In this document: one piece after another, positions 14,600-22,041 of the stretch
Numbering within the stretch: position 1 is the first letter of the stretch
Layout of the letters: every line of letters starts with the position of its first letter
Assembly: GCF_000307855.1 (NCBI RefSeq)
Contig: NZ_AJLR01000121.1
Coordinates: 1 to 61,323, forward strand
From: Schinkia azotoformans LMG 9581
Lineage (GTDB): Bacteria > Bacillota > Bacilli > Bacillales > Bacillaceae_J
DNA: 61,323 bases
Direction: 5' to 3'
Notes under the pieces: generated by a model
What the model saw: only the letters and a program-made list of their open reading frames with translations
Told to the model about the DNA's origin: nothing
Database searches by the model: none
Position numbers and translations under genes: made by a program

Positions 14600-15115
14600 T
14601 TGCTAGATTTGTTTTTACCAAATGAGCATGTAAAAAGTATTTTTGAGATTGACCCGGCAAAATTGAAGGAAAGAGGTATTAAAGGAATTATTACTGATTT
14701 GGATAATACCCTTGTTGAATGGGATCGTCCGGAAGCAACGCCAAAGTTAGTAGAATGGTTCCAAAAGATGAAAGACCATGGCATTATCATTACGGTTGTT
14801 TCCAATAATAATAAAGAACGAGTGAAGCAGTTTTCAGGACCATTAGGTATTCAGTATATATATGAAGCAAGAAAACCGATGGGAAGAGCTTTTCGAAAAG
14901 CTGTTCATGATATGAATCTAAAAAAAGATGAGGTCGTTGTAATTGGAGACCAACTGTTAACAGACGTATTAGGAGGTAACCGTTCCGGGCTCCATACGAT
15001 ATTAGTTGTACCAGTAGCCCAATCCGATGGTTTCTTTACTAAATTTAACCGTCGAATTGAACGATCTATTTTAAACAGGATGAGAAGAAAAGGTATGGTA
15101 TATTGGGAGGAATAA
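14600..15115 (+). CDS. yqeG: YqeG, HAD-superfamily IIIA phosphatase
   Basis: 171 residues. All four HAD motifs are visible: DLDNT (nucleophile D33, acid/base D35), VVSNNN, the Lys in ARKPMGRAF, and VIGDQLLTDVLGG. Members dephosphorylate small phosphorylated substrates; the close family includes phosphatidylglycerophosphatase-like enzymes, but the bacterial YqeG substrate is not firmly known. TTG 14600 was chosen because AGAGGTG precedes it and MLDLFLPNEHVKSIF aligns with the B. subtilis N-terminus; an upstream in-frame extension lacks a ribosome-binding site. It heads the long yqeG-yqeH cluster. Confidence 0.9.
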   Translation: MLDLFLPNEHVKSIFEIDPAKLKERGIKGIITDLDNTLVEWDRPEATPKLVEWFQKMKDHGIIITVVSNNNKERVKQFSGPLGIQYIYEARKPMGRAFRKAVHDMNLKKDEVVVIGDQLLTDVLGGNRSGLHTILVVPVAQSDGFFTKFNRRIERSILNRMRRKGMVYWEE

Positions 15116-15117
15116 TT

Positions 15118-16227
15118 TTGGAAAATCAAGTTTTACATTGTCAAGGCTGCGGTGTAAAGATTCAAACAGAAAATAAAACAGAAATAGGTTATGCCCCCCC
15201 CTCTGCTTTAGATCGCGAGGTTTTAATCTGTCAACGATGCTTCCGGCTGAAGCATTATAATGAAATCCAAGATGTATCTTTGACGGATGATGACTTCTTA
15301 AAAATTTTAAATGGCATTGGCGATTCTGATGCGTTAGTTGTTAAAATTGTAGATATCTTTGATTTTAACGGAAGCTGGTTGCCAGGATTACATCGTTTTG
15401 TTGGTAAGAATAAAGTATTATTAGTAGGAAATAAAGTTGATTTATTACCTAAGTCAGTTAAAAATTCTAAGCTTATTCATTGGATGAAGTATTCTGCTAG
15501 CCAACTCGGCTTAAAACCGAAGGATGTTTACTTAATAAGTGCAGCAAAAGGTGAAGGTGTACAAGAACTAGCTGCAGCCATTGATTTCCACCGTGAAGGA
15601 AAAAATGTCTATGTTGTTGGCTGTACAAATGTTGGTAAGTCAACCTTTATTAATAAAATCATTAAAGAATTCAGCGGAGTAACCGATGATGTAATTACGA
15701 CATCACAGTTCCCTGGAACAACACTCGATTTAATAGATATCCCACTTGATGATGGAACGTCGTTATTTGATACGCCTGGCATAATTAATCATCACCAGAT
15801 GGCGCATTTTGTGAATGAAAAAGGATTAAAGATGATTTCCCCTAGAAAGGAAATTAAACCAAGAGTATTTCAATTAAATGAAGGTCAAACTTTATATTTT
15901 GGTGGATTAGCAAGGTTTGATTATATTTCAGGGGGAAGAAAATCGTTTACTTGTTATGTATCAAATGAATTAAATATTCACCGAACGAAGCTTGAGAAAG
16001 CCGATAAACTATATGAAGACCATGTAGGTGAGCTATTATTCCCGCCTTTTGAAGAGGAAGTAAAAGAATTTCCTCCATTAGTGAAACAGGAATTCATGAT
16101 CCGTGAAGCTAAAACTGATATCGTTTTTCACGGCTTGGGCTGGGTTACATGCAACGAGCCAGGGGCAAAAATAGTGGCACATGTTCCAAAAGGTGTGGGG
16201 GTAACGATTAGACAATCGTTGATTTAA
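15118..16227 (+). CDS. yqeH: YqeH, circularly permuted ribosome-assembly GTPase
   Basis: 369 residues. An N-terminal zinc finger is formed by C8/C11 and C38/C41. The GTPase motifs come in permuted order: G4 NKVD (105-108), G5 ISAAKG, G1 GCTNVGKST (168-176), then G3 DTPG. The C-terminal domain is TRAP-like. YqeH acts in assembly of the 30S subunit. The start is TTG 15118 after GGGAGG, and the first codons lie 2 nt downstream of the yqeG stop. Confidence 0.95.
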   Translation: MENQVLHCQGCGVKIQTENKTEIGYAPPSALDREVLICQRCFRLKHYNEIQDVSLTDDDFLKILNGIGDSDALVVKIVDIFDFNGSWLPGLHRFVGKNKVLLVGNKVDLLPKSVKNSKLIHWMKYSASQLGLKPKDVYLISAAKGEGVQELAAAIDFHREGKNVYVVGCTNVGKSTFINKIIKEFSGVTDDVITTSQFPGTTLDLIDIPLDDGTSLFDTPGIINHHQMAHFVNEKGLKMISPRKEIKPRVFQLNEGQTLYFGGLARFDYISGGRKSFTCYVSNELNIHRTKLEKADKLYEDHVGELLFPPFEEEVKEFPPLVKQEFMIREAKTDIVFHGLGWVTCNEPGAKIVAHVPKGVGVTIRQSLI

Positions 16228-16311
16228 GTTTATTCAGAAGAAGTGACTACTCCCTAAAGTGGTGGGATTAATGAAATGTAGTACTCCATTCAGTGGGTGT
16301 GCAAACCCTTT

Positions 16312-16415
16312 CCGAATAAAGTTAAAGCCTCCGGCGGATGCCACGGATTTTCAGAGGTAGTTTTTCGAGCAAGCTCGAAAAAATCCGGGCGCAAATACGC
16401 CAAGGCGTATTTGAT
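16312..16415 (+). repeat. ~105-bp structured repeat, copy 1 (upstream of aroE)
   Basis: Begins GAATAAAGTTAAAGCCTCCG and ends with ATACGCCAAGGCGTATTTGA. It contains a hairpin TTTTTCGAGC-AA-GCTCGAAAAA nested inside a GGATTTT/AAAATCC pairing, and a second hairpin AATACGCC-AA-GGCGTATT. It ends 41 bases before the aroE ATG. Related copies are at 29366 and 43777. Confidence 0.9.
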
Positions 16416-16456
16416 CTTTATAATTCAGCATTTGATAGTAGAAACGGGGGAGAGAA

Positions 16457-17296
16457 ATGGGGAAGTTATTTGGATTATTAGGGCATCCGGTAGGGCATTC
16501 GATGTCACCGATTATGCATAATGACCAATTTTCTTTTTTAGGATTGGACTGTTATTACCATGCATTTGATGTTCATCCTAATGAATTAGAAAATGCCGTG
16601 AACGGAATTAAGGCATTAGGGTTATCTGGATTTAATGTGACGATTCCACATAAGGTTGAAATAATGAAATATTTAGATGAAATCGACGAAGAAGCGTTGC
16701 AAATTGGAGCTGTCAATACAGTTGTGAATCGGGATGGTAAACTATACGGCTATAATACGGATGGTAAAGGGTTTGCTGTTTCACTTCAAACTATTGCAGG
16801 TGCAGATTTTCTTAACAAAAAAATGTTGATCGTTGGCGCTGGGGGTGCAGCTAGAGGCGTTTTTGTGACATTGGCCCGGATGGGGGCTAATGCAATTGAT
16901 ATAGCCAATAGAACGGTCGAAAAAGCAGAAGAGCTAATCTCCAATAACCCTTATCGGGTTCAGTCTAATGCAAGGTCTATAAAGGAAGCTGAAAAAAATT
17001 TAGCGGAATATCAAATTATTATAAATACCACTTCTGTTGGAATGAGTCCCAAAATAGAAGAGCTTCCACTGCAACTGACAAATATGCAGCCTGGAACAAT
17101 TCTAAGTGATATTATTTATAATCCTTTAGAAACAAAATGGTTAAAAGAAGGAAAAATAGCAGGAGCCGTTACACAAAATGGTATAGGGATGTTCGTAGGA
17201 CAGGGTGCATTGGCTTTTGAAATGTGGACAAAGGAAAAACCGGATTATAACCGAATGGAACAAATTGTAATGAAGCAATTGGGAGGAAACGAATAA
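16457..17296 (+). CDS. aroE: shikimate 5-dehydrogenase
   Basis: 279 residues. It reduces 3-dehydroshikimate to shikimate with NADPH in aromatic amino-acid synthesis. Shikimate-binding residues are in GHSMSPIMHN and NVTIPHK (catalytic Lys). The NADP-binding loop is GAGGAARGV, followed by ANRTVEKAE. The C-terminal Q of GQGALAFE also fits the family. ATG 16457 follows GGGGGAGAG. The stop codon abuts the yhbY ATG directly. The intergenic repeat upstream interrupts what is otherwise a tight cluster. Confidence 0.95.
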   Translation: MGKLFGLLGHPVGHSMSPIMHNDQFSFLGLDCYYHAFDVHPNELENAVNGIKALGLSGFNVTIPHKVEIMKYLDEIDEEALQIGAVNTVVNRDGKLYGYNTDGKGFAVSLQTIAGADFLNKKMLIVGAGGAARGVFVTLARMGANAIDIANRTVEKAEELISNNPYRVQSNARSIKEAEKNLAEYQIIINTTSVGMSPKIEELPLQLTNMQPGTILSDIIYNPLETKWLKEGKIAGAVTQNGIGMFVGQGALAFEMWTKEKPDYNRMEQIVMKQLGGNE

Positions 17297-17587
17297 ATGT
17301 TAACAGGAAAACAAAAACGTTTTTTACGATCTAAAGCACATCACTTAAATCCAATTTTCCAGGTTGGAAAGGGTGGCGTGAATGAAAACATGATTAAACA
17401 AATTGGGGAAGCACTTGAGGCCCGTGAATTAATTAAAGTAAGTGTTTTACAAAACTGTGAATTTGACCGTGATGAGGTTGCCGAAAGTTTAGCAAAAGGC
17501 GCAAAGGCAGAGCTCGTCCAAATTATTGGAAATACAATTGTTCTTTACAAGGAATCGATTGAACATAAGCAAATAAGTCTTCCTTAA
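17297..17587 (+). CDS. yhbY: YhbY/YqeI CRM-domain RNA-binding protein
   Basis: 96 residues forming a single CRM (KH-like) domain: LTGKQKRFLRSKAHHLNPIF, the GKGGVNENMIKQI loop that contacts RNA, and ELVQIIGNTIVLYK. It associates with pre-50S ribosomes. It starts on the base after the aroE stop codon, so translation is probably coupled. Confidence 0.93.
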   Translation: MLTGKQKRFLRSKAHHLNPIFQVGKGGVNENMIKQIGEALEARELIKVSVLQNCEFDRDEVAESLAKGAKAELVQIIGNTIVLYKESIEHKQISLP

Positions 17588-17610
17588 AACAATGAAGGGA
17601 TTGGTTTGTG

Positions 17611-18213
17611 ATGAAGGTTGGGATATTAGGTGGTACTTTTGACCCCCCGCACAATGGACATTTAATTATTGCCCAGGAAGTATTATCTTCATTGCAGTTA
17701 AATGAGGTTTGGTTTATGCCAACTAATACTCCACCCCATAAAGCAGATGCTAAATCAAGAGGTGAGGATCGCCTCGAGATGGTAAAATTGGCTATTGCCG
17801 ATAATGAATGCTTTAAACTGCAGCCAATCGAATTTGAACGTTCAGGTCCATCCTATACATATGATACAATTGCCATTCTAAAGGAAAAGTACCCAAATGC
17901 GGAATTCTATTTCATCATTGGAGCTGATATGGTGGAATATTTACCAAAATGGTATCGGATTGATGAGCTCGTTCATGATGTTCATTTTGTAGGTGTGAAA
18001 CGTCCGAAATTTAAAATTGTTTCAAGATACAATGTAATTGAAGTGGAAGTACCCCAGTTTGATATGTCTTCTTCTGAACTTCGGCGTCGTTTTAAAAATA
18101 ATCAAAATACAAAATACTTTTTACCAGATGCTGTTAGAGAATATATAGAGGAGAAAAATCTTTATGGATCGAGCGAAAGCATTAGCCCTTGTAAAAGAAC
18201 AGCTGACAGATAA
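17611..18213 (+). CDS. nadD: nicotinate-nucleotide adenylyltransferase
   Basis: 200 residues. It adenylates nicotinate mononucleotide to deamido-NAD. The nucleotidyltransferase signature GGTFDPPHNGH (HxGH) is at the N-terminus and the C-terminal SSSELRRRF corresponds to the ISSTxxR motif. FFIIGADMVEYLPKWY is typical of the Bacillus enzyme. ATG 17611 is preferred over GTG 17608 by alignment. The 3' end overlaps yqeK by 50 bp in another frame, giving a slightly extended C-terminus (ending CKRTADR). Confidence 0.95.
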   Translation: MKVGILGGTFDPPHNGHLIIAQEVLSSLQLNEVWFMPTNTPPHKADAKSRGEDRLEMVKLAIADNECFKLQPIEFERSGPSYTYDTIAILKEKYPNAEFYFIIGADMVEYLPKWYRIDELVHDVHFVGVKRPKFKIVSRYNVIEVEVPQFDMSSSELRRRFKNNQNTKYFLPDAVREYIEEKNLYGSSESISPCKRTADR

Positions 18214-18724
18214 ACGGTATGAGCATACGGTAGGTGTGATGGAGACAGCCGTTCAGTTAGCCGAAAAATATGGAGTGGACAGTAGGAAGGCTGAGCTTGC
18301 TGCCATCTTTCACGATTATGCAAAGTTTCGTTCGAAAGAGGAAATGAGAAAAATCATAATCGATGAAAATATGCCTAAACAACTATTAGAATACCATTCA
18401 GAGCTGTGGCATGCACCGGTTGGCGCTTATCTTGTACGTACAGAAGCTGGAATTCTCGATGAGGATATATTGCAGGCAATTCGGTTTCATACAACCGGAA
18501 ACAAGGATATGAATATGTTGGATAAAATAGTTTTCTTGGCAGATTATATTGAACCGGGAAGAAAGTTTCCTGGTGTAGACGACGTTCGCAAAGTTGCTTT
18601 TGAAAATTTAAATGAGGCCGTTGTTATGGCGCTAAGAAATACAATCAAGTTTTTGTTGGATAAAAAGCAACCCATTTATCCGGATACATTAGAAACTTAT
18701 AATACACTTATAAGATGTCAATAA
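18164..18724 (+). CDS. yqeK: YqeK, HD-domain Ap4A hydrolase
   Basis: 186 residues. HD-superfamily metal ligands are His in YEHTVGVMETA, HD in IFHDYAKF, His in YHSELWHAPVGA, and Asp in KIVFLADYIEPG. YqeK proteins split diadenosine tetraphosphate symmetrically to two ADP. The start overlaps the nadD end; AGAGGAGA precedes the ATG. Confidence 0.92.
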   Translation: MDRAKALALVKEQLTDKRYEHTVGVMETAVQLAEKYGVDSRKAELAAIFHDYAKFRSKEEMRKIIIDENMPKQLLEYHSELWHAPVGAYLVRTEAGILDEDILQAIRFHTTGNKDMNMLDKIVFLADYIEPGRKFPGVDDVRKVAFENLNEAVVMALRNTIKFLLDKKQPIYPDTLETYNTLIRCQ

Positions 18725-18756
18725 TCATAAACATCTTAAGGAGGAATTGGAATTAA

Positions 18757-19110
18757 ATGAGTGAAAAGGATATTGTGTTAATTACAGCCAAGGCTGCAGA
18801 TGATAAAAGGGCAGAGGAAATAACCGTATTGGATATGCGGGGCGTTTCTCTTGTTGCGGATTATTTTATTATTTGTCATGGAAATTCTGAGAAGCAGGTC
18901 CAGGCAATTGCACGGGAAGTTAAAGATAAAGCATTGGAAAATGATATTAGCATTAAAAGATTAGAAGGCTTTGATGAAGCACGTTGGGTGCTTTGTGACC
19001 TAGGTGACGTTATTGTACATATTTTCCATCGAGATGAAAGAATTTATTATAATCTAGAACGCCTGTGGGGAGATGCTCCAAGAGTCAATATTCAGGAAAG
19101 ATTGGTTTAA
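18757..19110 (+). CDS. rsfS: ribosomal silencing factor RsfS
   Basis: 117 residues (Iojap/RsfS family). It binds L14 on the 50S subunit and blocks subunit joining, limiting translation in starved cells. The family core VVADYFIICHGNSEKQVQAI appears here as LVADYFIICHGNSEKQVQA, followed by EGFDEARWVLCDLGDVIVHIF. AAGGAGGAATT precedes the ATG. It is 3 nt upstream of yqeM. Confidence 0.95.
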   Translation: MSEKDIVLITAKAADDKRAEEITVLDMRGVSLVADYFIICHGNSEKQVQAIAREVKDKALENDISIKRLEGFDEARWVLCDLGDVIVHIFHRDERIYYNLERLWGDAPRVNIQERLV

Positions 19111-19113
19111 AAT

Positions 19114-19854
19114 ATGTCGTACCAGCATTTTGCGCTTCTTTACGATGAACTAATGATGGATGCCCCCTATGAAGATTGGCTGCAATTCATAATGAAAAAT
19201 ATTACGAAGTATGGGAATGGGGGCAAACGTCTATTAGACCTTGGCTGTGGCACTGGTACGTTGTCGATACCGCTCGCAATTCAAGGGTATAATGTCACCG
19301 GAATTGATTTATCTGAAGAAATGTTAGCAATAGCCCATGCAAAATCAATGGAAGCGAGTGTTCAAATAGCCTTTTTTCAGCAGGATATGAAGGAGTTGGA
19401 AGGGTTTGAACCTTTTGATGTAATTGGTGTATTTTGCGATTCTCTAAATTATTTAAAAACAGAACAAGATGTTGAACTAACTTTTAGAAAAATTTATGAC
19501 CAACTGCTTCCAGGTGGACTTTTCTTATTTGATGTTCATTCAATCTATAAAATGGACAATATTTTTATAGGCGAAAGCTATAGCAGTAATGAAGAAGAGA
19601 TATCGTACATTTGGAATTGCTTTGCCGGGGAACAACCGCATTCAGTGGAGCATGAATTGACCTTTTTCGTAAAGGATAATGATATTTATCATAGATATGA
19701 TGAAGTCCATTATCAGCGAACATTTCCGATTAATTATTATCAACAATGGCTGGAAAAAGCAGGTTTTGAATTATTGGAGATTTCAGCGGATTTTTCTGAG
19801 GAGAAACCAGCAGAAAATTCGCAGAGAATCTTTTTCACTTTAAAAAAGAAATAA
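19114..19854 (+). CDS. yqeM: YqeM, SAM-dependent methyltransferase
   Basis: 246 residues. Class I methyltransferase fold with SAM-binding loop LLDLGCGTGTLSIPLA, the acidic end of strand 2 in VTGIDLSEEML, and motif III FDVIGVFCDSLNYL. The substrate is not established. It is conserved in this position in Bacillus, 3 nt after rsfS, and a terminator follows within a few bases. Confidence 0.92.
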   Translation: MSYQHFALLYDELMMDAPYEDWLQFIMKNITKYGNGGKRLLDLGCGTGTLSIPLAIQGYNVTGIDLSEEMLAIAHAKSMEASVQIAFFQQDMKELEGFEPFDVIGVFCDSLNYLKTEQDVELTFRKIYDQLLPGGLFLFDVHSIYKMDNIFIGESYSSNEEEISYIWNCFAGEQPHSVEHELTFFVKDNDIYHRYDEVHYQRTFPINYYQQWLEKAGFELLEISADFSEEKPAENSQRIFFTLKKK

Positions 19855-19885
19855 AAACCGAGGGATGCTTCCTTCGGTTTTTTTC
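19855..19885. terminator. terminator between yqeM and comER
   Basis: AAACCGAGGGA pairs with TCCTTCGGTTT (one mismatch), followed by a T-run on the plus strand. The convergent gene comER ends 46 bases further on. Confidence 0.85.
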
Positions 19886-19930
19886 TAATTTATTTCTTTA
19901 TTTAGCAGGATTTTGTAGATTTATAGCGAA

Positions 19931-20758
19931 TTAGTCCTTTATGCAAAATTGTTCATTAACCTTTTCTTTTTCATGCTTAAATTTGGCATGTGTTTGTTGG
20001 AATAAATGATTAAACATGGCTCCAATTTCATCTTCGAGGACTTTAATCCCTTCGCCGGTAATCCCACCTTTTACACATACTTTTTCTTGCAATGTTTCCA
20101 GTGTGTATACTTCCTGCTCAATTAATTGACCTAATCCGATAATCATTTTACTGGCTAATAATGTGGCTTGTTCCCTTGTGATCTCAGTCTCCACTACAGC
20201 TGCATTGATGAAATTACGGAGTAAATAGGTAAAAAAGGCAGGTCCACAGCTCGTAATATCCGAAGCAACTCTTGTTATATTTTCCTCGATGGTGACCGGT
20301 GTCGAAATTTTCGTCATGATTTGTTCAATGAATGCTTGATGGTGTGCTGGACAATGTTTTCCAGAGGAAAGTAAAGAAGTTCCGCACAAAACTCGGTTAT
20401 TAATACTCGGTATTACCCTGATAGCCGCACATGGTACAATCGACTCTAATTGTTCAACGCTTATTGGACTTGTTATCGATACAATACATTGCTCTTTCTT
20501 TAATAACGGTGCCAATCCTTTAAGCAATGGATAAATATCCAATGGTTTAATACATAAAAAGATATATTCAGAGCTTTTAACAATATCCTCGGGAGAATCA
20601 ACAACATGAATATTTGGAAATTCGCTTTTTAATTGTTCAGCTTTTGTTTTTGTTCGATTCATAATATATAAATTCTCTTCGTTTACGGCGGAGGATTTAA
20701 GAAATGCTTCAATAAGGATTTTGCCCATGTTTCCAGTCCCGATAACTCCTATGTTCAC
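19931..20758 (-). CDS. comER: ComER, pyrroline-5-carboxylate reductase-like protein
   Basis: 275 residues. The N-terminal Rossmann loop is NIGVIGTGNMG; the C-terminal P5CR dimer domain includes SCGPAFFTYLLRNFI and CVKGGITGEGIKVLEDE. In B. subtilis comER lies divergent from comEA, is not needed for competence and has been linked to sporulation/biofilm timing. GTG 20758 was chosen because AGAGGGGGG lies just upstream. Confidence 0.93.
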   Translation of the reverse strand: MNIGVIGTGNMGKILIEAFLKSSAVNEENLYIMNRTKTKAEQLKSEFPNIHVVDSPEDIVKSSEYIFLCIKPLDIYPLLKGLAPLLKKEQCIVSITSPISVEQLESIVPCAAIRVIPSINNRVLCGTSLLSSGKHCPAHHQAFIEQIMTKISTPVTIEENITRVASDITSCGPAFFTYLLRNFINAAVVETEITREQATLLASKMIIGLGQLIEQEVYTLETLQEKVCVKGGITGEGIKVLEDEIGAMFNHLFQQTHAKFKHEKEKVNEQFCIKD

Positions 20759-20854
20759 AATTTTCCCCCCTCTTTGCAAACAATACTCTACTAATGCTTA
20801 TGATTCAGGAAGATTAAATATGATTGATTTCTAAATTACGAATGGGGCGATAAA

Positions 20855-21460
20855 ATGGCTCAAATTATTATTGATAAAAAAAGAATTACTATTATTGCGG
20901 TTATCATATTTGTGTTTATTCTATTTCTTTTCATTAAGCTTTATGATCGTAATGACAAAACAGAGGAAATCACAACAATGGCTGAATTGGAAAAAGAAGA
21001 GGTCGCACCCATTCCGGAAAAGCCGAAGCCTTCGATTGTGTATATTGACATTAAAGGAGCTGTGGTGAAACCGGGTGTGTATAAGCTTGAAGATGGGAAA
21101 AGGGTACTGGATGCAATCCAAATGGCAGGAGGGTTTCAGACTGACGCTGATCAAATAAAAATTAACTTGGCAGCCCGTGTAACGGACGAAATGGTACTCT
21201 ATATCCCTGTGATCGGTGAGGTTATAGTTAATGATATTGGATTACCTGCAAATGAAGTTGATGACGGTAAGATTAATATTAATACAGCCACCCCAAGTGA
21301 ATTGGAAAGCTTACCTGGAATTGGGGTAGCTAAGGCAGCGAGTATTATCACCTTCCGGGAACAGAATGGTCCATTTAAGGAAATTGAAGATATTGTTAAT
21401 GTATCGGGAATCGGTGCTAAATCGTTTGAGAAACTAAAGGATCAGATTAAGGTTCGTTAA
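20855..21460 (+). CDS. comEA: ComEA, competence DNA receptor
   Basis: 201 residues. It has a single membrane anchor near residues 12-33 (ITIIAVIIFVFILFLFIKL), an SLBB/oligomerisation domain around 65-120 (YIDIKGAVVKPGVYKL), and a C-terminal double helix-hairpin-helix that binds double-stranded DNA (INTATPSELESLPGIGVAKA, VSGIGAKSFEKL). ComEA captures DNA outside the membrane and hands it to ComEC. It opens comEA-comEB-comEC; no clear pair of ComK boxes (AAAA-N5-TTTT) was seen upstream. Confidence 0.95.
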   Translation: MAQIIIDKKRITIIAVIIFVFILFLFIKLYDRNDKTEEITTMAELEKEEVAPIPEKPKPSIVYIDIKGAVVKPGVYKLEDGKRVLDAIQMAGGFQTDADQIKINLAARVTDEMVLYIPVIGEVIVNDIGLPANEVDDGKININTATPSELESLPGIGVAKAASIITFREQNGPFKEIEDIVNVSGIGAKSFEKLKDQIKVR

Positions 21461-21549
21461 AATATTAATACAGAAATACATTGACGAGCCACTTTTTTCG
21501 TGGCTACAATAAAATAGCACATTGTTTTATTTGGAAGGGAGATTTACTA

Positions 21550-22017
21550 GTGAATCGTATTTCTTGGAATCAGTATTTTATGGCGCAAAGCCATTTATTA
21601 GCATTACGAAGTACATGCACACGGTTACGTGTTGGAGCAACGATTGTAAGGGACAAGCGAATTATTGCTGGGGGGTATAATGGCTCAGTTACAGGACAGA
21701 CACATTGCATTGATGATGGCTGTTATGTAATTGATAACCATTGCATCCGAACTATTCATGCCGAAGTCAATGCAATCTTACAATGCGCCAAGTTCGGCGT
21801 TCAAACGGATGGAGCGGAAATTTATGTAACCCATTTTCCATGTGTCCACTGTACGAAAGCGATTATTCAAAGCGGAATTAAAGCTCTATACTATGCTGAA
21901 GATTATAAAAATCACCCGTATGCAATTGAAATACTTGAAAAGGCCAATGTTAAAGTCCAAAAGGTCGAACTGGAAGATATAACAACGTATTTTCAAGATT
22001 TTGGAGGAAAGAAATAA
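21550..22017 (+). CDS. comEB: ComEB, dCMP deaminase family protein
   Basis: 155 residues. Zinc-deaminase motifs are TIHAEVNAIL (His plus catalytic Glu) and PCVHCTKAII (PCxxC). It probably converts dCMP to dUMP. It is some 30 residues shorter at the C-terminus than the B. subtilis protein as I remember it; the catalytic core is complete. GTG 21550 follows GAAGGGAGAT and gives the conserved NRISWNQYFMAQSHLLALRS start. Confidence 0.93.
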   Translation: MNRISWNQYFMAQSHLLALRSTCTRLRVGATIVRDKRIIAGGYNGSVTGQTHCIDDGCYVIDNHCIRTIHAEVNAILQCAKFGVQTDGAEIYVTHFPCVHCTKAIIQSGIKALYYAEDYKNHPYAIEILEKANVKVQKVELEDITTYFQDFGGKK

Positions 22018-22041
22018 AGTGAAAGAGCGAGGTGGCCTTAC

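Noticed and set aside
16297-16456. Coding extension through the repeat ahead of aroE
   Set aside because: The open frame is made of the non-coding repeat shared with two other loci and has no ribosome-binding site.
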